The notes beneath the pieces are model-generated. The model did not search any database. It worked only from the letters and a program-made list of their open reading frames with translations, and had not been told where the DNA came from. The position numbers and the translations under genes were made by a program. From Halichondria panicea (taxonomy: Eukaryota > Porifera > Demospongiae > Suberitida > Halichondriidae), in the NCBI RefSeq assembly GCF_963675165.1, contig NC_087392.1, forward strand, positions 5,021,942-5,085,941: DNA of 64,000 nucleotides, given 5' to 3'. Numbering within the stretch: the stretch's first letter is position 1; each line of letters begins with the position of its first letter. Shown in pieces: positions 33,679-43,600 of the stretch.

Positions 33679-35103
33679 TCAGTGGTCGTACTTCCAATTT
33701 ATTCCAAACAGTTTCTCTAGTTTTTTGTTGAAAGGTTGGTAAAATGATTGAAGCAGCTTTTTTGTCGAAGGTAACATTTCACGTTTGTGGTTATTAACTC
33801 TCTTTCTTTCTTTCGTTGCATTGACAGCTGTCTTTTCTGGAAATGGATCCAGCGAAAGAAAGTTTGTGATCTTCTTTAGTGTAGAAACAGGTTTCAGTGC
33901 CATTTTTTCAGTTTTTAGCAAAATAAATTGTTCTTTTGGCCAAAATTGCATCCACTTCTGAATGTGTATGTGGTAAACTCCACTGCCCAGCCACATACTT
34001 AATTGTTTAAAGTCAGTCCGAACTTTATTGACACACTCATAGATTGAGTTGTTCCTAACGCATTGTTGAAACTCGTTTACAGCTTTTTGAATGTGTTTTT
34101 CAAAATAAAGTGCAGGATCCTGTTTTTTATCAATAGGCCACTCACGATTCATGAAAAGATGATGTGAATATGCTCTAGGAACAGGATCTCGCATTAGTAC
34201 GATAATCTTTGCTTGGGGTAGTACTCTGGATATCACCGCTGGAAAAGCACAATAGTCCTCGTGATTAATATGAAAGCCTGAATCGTGGAGATTGACCATC
34301 ATTGCCTGTGAAGCATCGTACGTTACGAGAGAACCACCATCTTTTCTCCCACTAATCTCTGAGGATGGATACAGGAAATTTGATAGATATCTTGCAGCAA
34401 TGACATGCATATACTTCTTGCTAGCCGGTGGGGAAACTGGTAGCTTGTACCACCATTGAGGCTCTTTGATGTCCGGCTTTATGATCTGAGGATGCTGGGA
34501 CAGTGTTGAATGAAGGGTTGTCGTTCCACTCTTTGGTATACCGGGCAATAAAAAATAAGGTAGACACTGGAGTGTTTGATTTCCTTGTGTTGGAGTCTCA
34601 AAGAGCTCCTTAAGTAGCCATGGTATATCAGATTGAGGAATAATATCACTTTTGCTTTTGTTTTTGTAAGCTGGTAACTTTTCCCTTAGAAACTTTGAAA
34701 CGTTTGTACTTATTGTAACATTCGAGTACCAACACGGGTTCTTGTAGTTGGAGAGGTAGTCTTTTGGTACAATCTCCCAAAATGTTTCCAAGAAAAAAGC
34801 AGCCTTTTTAGCGATACTGGCTATGTTGTATTTATTTTGCTCCAGTACATTTGGTGACACTCCCATTGCTAAACTGCATCTCTTCATGTCTTCAGAAATG
34901 CTCTCCTCAAGTGATACTTTTACGAGAGGTTGGACATTAGGAGTTATTGCAGTTGTGAGATTTGAGTGAAGATAAACATGATCTATACTGTTGTCTCGTT
35001 TCTTTAATACGAATGTGGTCTTATCAAGCTTATAAAAAACACAACCTGTAATAGCAGCCACTGATGCAGCTAAGGCCAGGAATAGCTTTATAGAACTCGT
35101 CAT
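33679..35103 (-). CDS. CHST15-like sulfotransferase, intronless
   Basis: A single uninterrupted frame of 474 residues encodes a type II Golgi-type sulfotransferase. Residues 4-21 form a signal anchor. The 5'-phosphosulfate-binding loop is at about 187-196 (GIPKSGTTTL) and the 3'-phosphate motif at about 300-313 (IVLMRDPVPRAYSH). The NPCWY segment near 122 and LQCLPYF before the loop match CHST15 (GalNAc 4-sulfate 6-O-sulfotransferase). There are about six N-glycosylation sites. It would transfer sulfate from PAPS to a glycan. The absence of introns and the position between two pieces of a dead furin gene, on the opposite strand, suggest it arrived as a retrocopy or an insertion. The exact acceptor is not known. 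Confidence 0.85.
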   Translation of the reverse strand: MTSSIKLFLALAASVAAITGCVFYKLDKTTFVLKKRDNSIDHVYLHSNLTTAITPNVQPLVKVSLEESISEDMKRCSLAMGVSPNVLEQNKYNIASIAKKAAFFLETFWEIVPKDYLSNYKNPCWYSNVTISTNVSKFLREKLPAYKNKSKSDIIPQSDIPWLLKELFETPTQGNQTLQCLPYFLLPGIPKSGTTTLHSTLSQHPQIIKPDIKEPQWWYKLPVSPPASKKYMHVIAARYLSNFLYPSSEISGRKDGGSLVTYDASQAMMVNLHDSGFHINHEDYCAFPAVISRVLPQAKIIVLMRDPVPRAYSHHLFMNREWPIDKKQDPALYFEKHIQKAVNEFQQCVRNNSIYECVNKVRTDFKQLSMWLGSGVYHIHIQKWMQFWPKEQFILLKTEKMALKPVSTLKKITNFLSLDPFPEKTAVNATKERKRVNNHKREMLPSTKKLLQSFYQPFNKKLEKLFGINWKYDH

Positions 35104-36660
35104 TTAAGATCTATGTATACAATGTAGATCTACTTAGATGCTAGCTTGTCACAAATGGTGCAATAATCTAGTATTGAACAGATGCATGTGATTAACTGGT
35201 ATATACCTGCATTAGTGCATGGTATTCAAGTGTTTGTTATGAATGCACAAACTAATTGTATTATAACAGTTCTTATTGCTTCTAACCATAACCACAAGTA
35301 CATGATCTAAAGCCAAATTTGGGGTCTTAATGTACAACTTGTCGATTAGTTGGTGGCCCGACTTTCCGCTAAGAAAGGAGGTCAGGTAATATCAGGATTT
35401 GTCTTGCTGCTGCTACTAACTTAATATCCATCCCAACCCACTATTTATTGCATTTTTATTGTATCTTATACACATTGTGCATTCTTGTGGTTCCGCCACC
35501 GCTACCGCCATCGCCATCGCCATCGCCACCTATAGGGGTTGGTAGATTATATCTGGCATAATTTTGACCATAATTGGCAAATATTTTTTTATGCTGGCAT
35601 AATTAATAGGTACCTTTATAACAATAATAGGCAGGTTTTGGAAGTATAGGTCAGTACGAATCATAACTCAGTGACACTAGAAAGTTAGTAGTATACGGTA
35701 GTTACTCTGATCATGAGCAATAAGCCAGAGATTTAGTCACACACTTCCAGTTGTTGCTGCACTTCCTTTGTTTCTTTGACTCCTATCTTAATGTAGCAGT
35801 TAGAGTAATAAACTATTTACCGGTACGATTCATAGACTAACATTTACAGCTCAGGAGACGTAATACAAGAGAGATAAACGCTCAAGAATGCAAGAATGAG
35901 GTGCTGATTCAGCGAGTTGGTCGGGTTGGGATTTTTTCTATGGCTTAGTGTAGGAATTGGAGGTTAAAAAGAAAATTAGAAGACTAATCAAGTTAACAAT
36001 CGTGAACAATCGTGACCAACCTCCTCTAACCAGAGACCATGCTGTCTGTTATTGCTCAGAGTGTAATCAGAGGCTAATTGCTTGAGCTGCACCGCGCCTG
36101 CATGTTGTACCTCCTCTGTCCTCTAACTCTTAACACGGCAGCTGGCCACCAGTCTCTTTCTCCCCAAGAGAAAGAGATCGAGTTGTTTTTAGTCTAGGGC
36201 CCCCGTCCTAAAACGCTAGCGATTTGGGGGACCCTATTGCACTAGCGGTCATAGTAATAGGACCCCTTTAGAGAGGAGTCTATTCTGAGCAGTAGAGTTA
36301 AGCCTGTGCAACAGTAATCAGGAAGGTTGAGTTGAAAATCAATAATGGTATTATGTTGATCTAAAATTTAAATTCAAAATTATGCTTGTGTGTTTGTTCT
36401 TTTAGTGCTGCAGTAACTTAGTTATCAAATATTCTTCCTTGGTCACTGAGGAAACATTATATTTATGAGCTATAATAATAATATGTGCAAAATACCTTTG
36501 TCAGGATACATGCATGCATGCATGGTAACACAAAGAACCGTTGTCAGCACTGCCACATACAATGATACATTCATATTTCACCAAGCATAAAACATTGGCT
36601 AGATCTATATAGCTACTGGCAAGAGTCCAGAGGGCCGGAGTATCAAACGAAGACTTGCTT
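35104..36660. other. Intergenic region with a short (GCCATC)n tract
   Basis: No exon is supported. A GCCATC/GCCACC repeat lies at about 35,492-35,530. Positions 36,048-36,100 match one arm and flank of the inverted-repeat element at 55,083-55,222 (aggctaattgcttgagctgc). Other short frames have no features. Confidence 0.55.
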
Positions 36661-36666
36661 TGCCAT

Positions 36667-36889
36667 GTGGCGTAGCCAGGGGGTGATAGGGGACCCCTAA
36701 GGGGTGCTGTATGCAAATAAAAGATTGGGCCATGCCCAATTTAGGCATATAAGTTTATTATGACGTCATTAACAAGAGGTGTGGCTTCCAATCAACAATA
36801 TTTCGGTGCTGCACGGCTAAAAATCGGGCGCAAAGCGCCCTCTTTCGTATAGCACTCCCTTCCCTAAAATCCTGACTACGTCCCTACTT
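36667..36889. mobile_element. MITE-like element with GTGGCGTAGCCAGG ends
   Basis: The left end tgtggcgtagccaggg is the imperfect complement of the right end tcctgactacgtccct. It resembles the 16,427-17,024 family in its GTGGCGTAG terminus. It directly precedes the furin tail fragment. Confidence 0.5.
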
Positions 36890-36892
36890 GCA

Positions 36893-37085
36893 CGAGCAAT
36901 ACTATTGCTATTGGCACTCAATGGGGCTAATTGGACTGCTTGTCCTAGTGTGTCACATGCATCGCGGTATACTTGTGTGAAAAGAAGAAGAATGAACGGG
37001 GAAATCGACTAAGATATCATGTGCTTCAGTCGGAGGATGACACTTTTTCTAAATATTTTACAGACTCTATACGCGTATTTTAATG
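36893..37085 (+). pseudogene. Furin-like convertase remnant, transmembrane and tail end of exon 11
   Basis: It matches the intact genes from the transmembrane segment (GLIGLLVLV-like) through the basic [20 protein letters not shown] tail and into the 3' UTR (ttttacagact...tacgcgtatttta), with small deletions and a changed end. It is the likely 3' part of the gene whose exons 3-6 lie at 31,971-33,541. Confidence 0.75.
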
Positions 37086-37620
37086 TACCGGTAAACCCAA
37101 AATTCAAGCAAATTTTGCATTCCTTGTCTAATTAAAAAAAAGAACATGTTGAAGAACAAAATAATGGTCAAAAGTAAAGTACACTCATAAAAGTGGAATT
37201 ACACACCCACACACACACACCTCTAGATTGACCTCCAGTTTGTTGCCCCCGTAAACCCGGGTACATTGCGTTACTCTATCGTAGAAACTGGCGTCCTCAA
37301 CTCGAACTGTTATCTAGATCCCTCCTTCCAACAAGAAATCACTCAATTTATATTTAATGAACAGTGCATGTGTGTCTCTTACCAGCACAGCACAAAATAA
37401 CCTTTTGATAATGCTTCTGTACACGTACAAGCATCAGTCGGTTTAGTTCACAAAAATTGCATTGGTACATAATATAACAAATACAATCGTTACCATACAG
37501 GTATGCATTGTGGTTTAGGGTAGGAGTGGTAATGTGTTTTCTATATACTACAGTGATTGAAATCCCCCCCCCACCCTTTTGTATAGGTGGTGGTTGAGGT
37601 GCGGTGGTAGTGAGTGGCAC

Positions 37621-39234
37621 CATAGATAGAGTAGAGAGGGATTGGAAACGAAAGTACCCTCGAAGTGCCATCCGTGTATCTCCGCGGTTTTAATCCAGGC
37701 TTACTTTTTAACACGAGGGCTAAACATGAATAATTCATAAGAATTGTTTTGCTCTCTGTAAAAAATTCACGAGCAGTTCTGCTGCTAAACATCAACTTTC
37801 TCTAATACTTGAGGCCATTTGGGACACAGGACACTATTTAGTTACACAGCCTTAGCTATATCAAAGGTACTATAGGAACACAAGCATGAAAAAGCGCTCT
37901 GTGTACCTTATGGTTAGCCGTTTGTTTCAAAATTGTTGATCATTAATCCAACTGCAGGTGGTATTTTATCGAGCAATGTATTACAATCATTGAGCGATGT
38001 ATTACAATTATCGAGCGATGTATTACAATTATCAAGCAATGTATTAAAATGATCGAGCGATGTAACTCTATATTTATCCAGCGATGTACATATTTATCTA
38101 GGGATGTAACTCTATATATATACATCCAGCGATGATAGGTCATTCATCGAGCGATGAATACGAGTTTAGAGTTCACAGGGTTCAAAGGTTTTATCCTGCA
38201 GCCTTTAATCAGAGTACAGACTAGACAGAGAGACATTTGTGACTGAAATAATAATTATGTTCCTCTACAGAAGAGGAGGATTTAACAATGGTTTAGGGTT
38301 TAGGAGCAAGCAGGTTTTGAAAGCCCTGCCCTAATACTTTTTGCATTGCATGGCATGTTAGCAGCATGGAGCAGGCGAAAGGATTCCTCCCTACACGAAT
38401 GGTGGAGGCACTTGGTGGAGGCACTTGGTGACAGGGGCGGCTGGTTTCGCTTGGCCTGACGCCCACGTTTTTTCAAACATTAGATATACATATCTTACAT
38501 CTTACACATCTACACTAATTACAGTGTCCTACACACCCCATGCATGCATAGCAGCAACAATAACGAGGGTGGACATGCCATGCAATGTAAAAGTGTTAGG
38601 GCAGGGCTTTCAGAACCTGCTTGCTCCTAAACCCTAAACCATTGTTAAATCCTCCTCTTCTGTAGAGGAGCATAATTATTATTTCAGTCACGAATGTCTC
38701 TCTGTCTATAGACTGTACTCTGATTAAAGGCTGCTGCAGTGCAGGATAAAGTAACTTTTGAACCCTATGAACTCTGCCTGTTCATCGCTTGATAAATGAC
38801 TTGTCATCGCTGGATGTATATATAGAGTTACATCCCTACATCGCTGGATAAATATAGTTACATCGCTCGATCATTTTAATACATCGCTCAATAATTGTAA
38901 TACATCGCTCAATGATTGTAATACATCGCTCGATAAAATACCGCCTGCAGTTGGAAATGATCGACAATTTTGAAACAAACGGCTAACCATAGTACTCTAG
39001 CTATCGATCGAGATTATATTTTCTTCGTTTCCAATTGATACCTACTATCAGGGGGCATGTGATTCAGTTATGGGGGTAGCTCTGAGATGTATGCATTGGA
39101 CACAATAAGTTTCCCGGGCTTTTGCGGGAGTTATGAGGAGATACACGGATGGTCCCAGAGCCACTACGTAGACTTTATTGTAAAAAATCACGTGAATCAC
39201 TTCCGTTTCCAATCCCTCTCTACTCTATCTATGA
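37621..39234. mobile_element. Foldback DNA element of about 1.6 kb with a 6-bp target duplication
   Basis: It is inserted in the duplicated SEC63 exon 15. The target sequence tggcac is present on both sides (37,615-37,620 and 39,235-39,240). The outer inverted repeats start catagatagagtagagaggg and extend about 35 bases. Inside, 37,912-38,345 and 38,585-39,000 form a second, much longer inverted repeat, so nearly the whole element can fold back. The arms carry tandem units of about 18 bases (gagcgatgtattacaatt). No transposase frame is seen. Confidence 0.85.
37975..38155. repeat. Tandem GAGCGATGTATTACAAT units in the foldback arm
   Basis: About nine degenerate units of 17 to 20 bases, alternating gagcgatgtatta and attatc segments; the inverted counterpart lies at about 38,790-38,940. 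Confidence 0.75.
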
Positions 39235-39346
39235 TGGCACTGACCAATGGAAGGACTTGGAGGATGACGAAGAAGAGGAGGGCCTTATCGAGGAGACGGA
39301 CTCAGAGGGGGGCGCGGTCTCAAGCTCTGAATACGAGGATGACTAA

Positions 39347-40615
39347 ATTATCACATGTATACACACATACCAGCTATATAATTATAGATTCAATTGTCCT
39401 TTTACTGTTTGTATAATTATTTCCATTTCATGTTGCATATAAAGTGATGTCATTAAAATCATAGATAGAACAGCCCCTTTTCAAAATGTACGCACTGGCA
39501 GGACTTATAGATATTCATGCACTCCTGATAGCACCATGCATGCATGGGTGCTGATTCCTCGTCACTGACTGTATTCAACACACAATGTTTGTCCCAGTGG
39601 TATATATATATATTCACGCCTAATCATTCCCTGTATGCATATACAGATAATTATGTATCCTGGCCAGAATTCAAAGTTCTAAGTAGCTAATATGGTTATT
39701 TTCAATCTTCAATCTCAATTCAGCACAATTATTATTTCCCTGGTAAACGGAGGCTAGGGCTACCAAATATGCAAAATTGTTCACCTATTAATTATCACTT
39801 CATCAGCCTGTGTTTTAATAGCCTAGTATTCAGTGCATGCGTTCTTTCACTGCTGAAATAATAAAAAATAACATCACTGTCATGTTTGACATTAAATTTG
39901 CATGCAGGAGTGGTGCTATTTTTGTTAAAAACTCAACATTGAACCACGGACATTTTGTCTGAGAGGCTCTCGAGCCAACATTTGCACCCACGAACATTTC
40001 CCGCTATAGCTATGCGGTAATTGTTTGCAAAGCAAACCATGCTGAAACAGCTTGCTGTAAAGACAACCGACTCTTCCCCTGATAATCAATAGATCAACGC
40101 AGGTATAAAAGCATAATATGAGTAGACTCGCTGGCCAGTCCCACATGACATCCACAAGGGAAGGATTTTTTTTATTTCAGCAGCGAAAGGACAAACCTAT
40201 AGCACACAAAAATGCGGCTTATTAAAGTTAATTTTCAATCAAGCTCCATACTGTACCTCCACTAGGCCTGCATGCGGCAAATATTCCGTGAACAACATGC
40301 AAGTGCAAATTAAAACATGTGTGAAAAAATGGAGAAGAGTAGGGTTGGCAAAAAGTTCGCAAACAAAATTGTGGGTTGGTATAGTCTTTGCATAGATCAT
40401 CATTAGTCTTCAGGCCATCCTTACACCTTCTCTTAGCACACATTCACAACAGGCTTCTAAAGTTCCCCCCCCATGCATGCAGTGGTTGTCAATAGTGTGG
40501 GAAAGAATGTTAATGAGATTCATCACATGCATGGGCACAGTATAAAAATTGTTCTTGTATAGCATGATCTAGTGAGTGTGCATGATCCAACTTTTTTGAA
40601 CAACCAATTGCAAGC
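39347..40615. other. Intergenic region before furin gene 1
   Basis: The first 150 bases match the SEC63 3' flank. A diverged family A fragment (ccacgaacatttcccgctatag...gcggta) is at about 39,940-40,018. No exon is supported; short frames here lack splice sites or motifs. Confidence 0.5.
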
Positions 40616-43600
40616 ATGCCGTTTGATCTTCTGCAAAGAATGAAACATGTGCTGACATGGGCTGCTATAGTTTCAGTCACATCAGCATCAACCAGGAGCA
40701 GGACACCACTGTTTGACGAGTCTGTTCCCACTGAGCAATACACTGACACCTGGGTGGTACAGCTGCTGCTACCGCAATCACAGCTCACACTTGAAGCTCA
40801 CACACTTGCGACAAAGCACGGTCTTATCAATCAGGGACAGGTACGTGGAGTAGATCTAAGAGTGTATATGCATTTTATTTACTTTTATGAGTGTCCACTT
40901 ATTAATTGCTAGATCTGTTACACAGCACACTCTGCCGGGGTGTACTTTAATTATTCGAATTTAGGCGACCCCTCGTGCAAAGTAGGGGATGTAGCATGAC
41001 AGCTGCGTTGACTCTGTGACATTAGATCTTCAACACAATTTTTCAACCTCAAAAGCTTCATTAAAAAGTGTCCCTTAAAACTGGGTAAATGAGCAGGTTC
41101 CCTTGTTGCTAATACCTCTCGGCATGTTTGCTTCGCTCAAAAAGTATAGAGTGTTAAGAAATTGTACAATGTTATGTTACAAATAAATGGTTGCATTTGA
41201 ACTTTCCGCACACATTAATCAAGAAACTTGTGCGAGCAGATGTGATGCTAGGAACGGTTCTAAAGTGACTGCAACAGCGTTCACACTAAGTGAAAATAGC
41301 CATAACACTATTATGGAGAACAAAGCTTAGTTAGCAAATCCACAAATCAAAATCTAAGAGAACGTGGCTAGAAAGAAGCTGTTAGTTTTTGGTGCATGCA
41401 ACCGTTGAGCAGTTACAGGTGGAACAGACAACTTTACCGTATCCTTTGTGCGGCATAATTAGTTTTTTGCATTCTTGTAATACTGAGTGGCATGTGTTGT
41501 TACATAAATACTGATTACATGCATGAATAATATTCTGTACCATGCATTGCTAAGCTACAAGTCATGTTACTCCATTGTTCACACAGTGTGCCTATTAAAA
41601 GATAATTGTTGTGTTACATGCATGCAGGAATAAATATTCTGCATGTAAGCTACAAGTCATATATTTATGTACTCCATTGAACTCTTGTATTTCGCACAGT
41701 GTTTATTTGGTTAACCTCACTTCCTGTCTAGCTAGATTGTATCCAAAAACCAGATAGATACCTTTAAAGTGTTCCTGTTCTCTTTACACTGCAGGTAGGC
41801 AACCTTGATGACTACTTTGCATTCAAGTTACCTGAAACTGATCAAAGGGGAAATCTACACTTGACTGGTGGTCAGAAAAATCCCATTTCACAAGCACTTT
41901 CGAATGAGCCAAACGTAAAAAACAACAACTAATGTTCAAGTCACTCATGTATTATGTTTTATGTACGTGATTCATTTGTCTTCCTTGATTTAGGTGGGCT
42001 CTGTACTGCAGCAAATAGCAAGAAAAAGATTCAAGAATGACTACAGTTATCCAAGCGATCCAAATTTCAGCAAACAATGGTCTTTGGTGAGATGTTCTTC
42101 CGCTAATGTCAGGCACTTTTGCATCATATAATTAGGATACACTCAATACAATAGTATACATGGAGTAAGCAGTTTAATTATGCCTTATATAGTACTCTTA
42201 ATTGCTTAATTGTACATTATTGTCCATAGACATTATACAGAGATTGAGGTGTGTATACTTAACGGCTTCGGGGGATTATTCATGCATTCCAAATACTCCC
42301 ATAGGAGGTCAACCCCATGCATTCCAAATCTCGTATAGCGCAAAATTTTCGAGGCACTTATGTTTCGTGGAATGGCCTCTAAAAACATTTCGTTGCACAA
42401 TGTGTTCGTGGGATAACTGCTTACCGGAAGCCACGCCTTTAATCTTTGCACGTTAAATACTATGTGATTTCATGCTTAATTTTAAAAAGAACATCTTAAA
42501 AACATTTTTTGTGGACTTAATTTTCGTGTATAGGATTGCTAACCCACAAAACAGCGAAAATTCCGCGCTACAGTATACAGAGAGTTGGGTGTGTATACTT
42601 AAGGGCTTCGGGGGATTATCCTAATACACCTAGGTGGTCAACCCCATACATTCCTAACACTCCCAGGTCAACCGTGGTCAAACTAGTGGTAGAAAGGGGC
42701 TGGACATTAACGTGGAGCCTGTCTGGCTGCAAGGAATCACTGGGAGTGGTGTGGTCGTGTCTATCATGGATGATGGTGGGTTTATATAATTATAGGGATA
42801 GTATATTATAGGCTCTCTACCAACCCGGGTCAGAAAGATGTGGCAATGCAATGATATACGAGTTTGAACCGATTATGTATTATTTAAGAGGCGCACGACT
42901 GATTCTTGAGTGCAATAATACCAAAATTCTTCTGTATGATGTTACTACATAGCTAATCGCATGTTGTCCTATTATTCACTATGATTCGTACAGTGATTAA
43001 TCGCGTATCAGTAATTGCACGTCGTTAATGACGACGTGCAATTACCGTATAGTGTGTAATTTTTGTGGAGTAAAATATTCGTGGTTTTCGTGGTTGGAGA
43101 TCTGACCACGAATATTTTACCCTGCTAATGATATTAAGTTTAATTTCTCTCACACATGCAGGATTGGAGATAACACACCCTGATATTTCCCCGAACTACG
43201 TAAGTTTTCTTGTGTTGTCACAACAACACTACACTGACAGAGAAATGCCCGTGTGGGAATGTTGTGTAAATATTGGTTTTTAAGACAAAAGTTACTTTTG
43301 GTTGTTATGTTGTGGAAGCAATATCTTACTATAATGGTTGCTATTGATGATAATTATATTGGCAAGCCTTAAATCAGGTGGTGTTTATTTGGCTATTATG
43401 AAAGCATATTGAAATAACGTCTACGTACATATTTTTATTTTCAGGATTCCAATGCTAGTTGGGACTTTGCACAAAGCGATAATGACCCCACTCCTACCAA
43501 ATACCATGGTGATGAGCCAGACAGACATGGAACCAGCTGTGGAGGAGAGATTGCCATGGCAAAAGATAACAATCAGTGTGGCGTAGGGGTGGCCTATAAC

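Larger units (their letters stand above)
37227..39346 (+). pseudogene. SEC63 3'-end duplicate (exons 14 and 15), interrupted
   Basis: Positions 37,227-37,340 match SEC63 exon 14 with an in-frame stop (GTAAAC for GAGAAC) and a small insertion. Intron sequence follows, and 37,587-37,620 plus 39,235-39,346 match exon 15 through the SSEYEDD end and the TAA at 39,344-39,346, with 3' flank similarity after it. Exon 15 is split by the element at 37,621-39,234. Sites downstream of the split are well conserved. Confidence 0.9.

Noticed and set aside
37943-38143. Gene or CRISPR-like array from the regularly spaced gagcgatgtatta units
   Set aside because: The units are degenerate, have no unique spacers, lie in an arm of a eukaryotic foldback element and have an inverted counterpart in the other arm.
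42536-42811. Plus-strand frame of 91 codons across furin 1 exon 4
   Set aside because: It reads exon 4 and the MITE in a wrong frame; the true exon 4 frame carries the SIMDDG active site.
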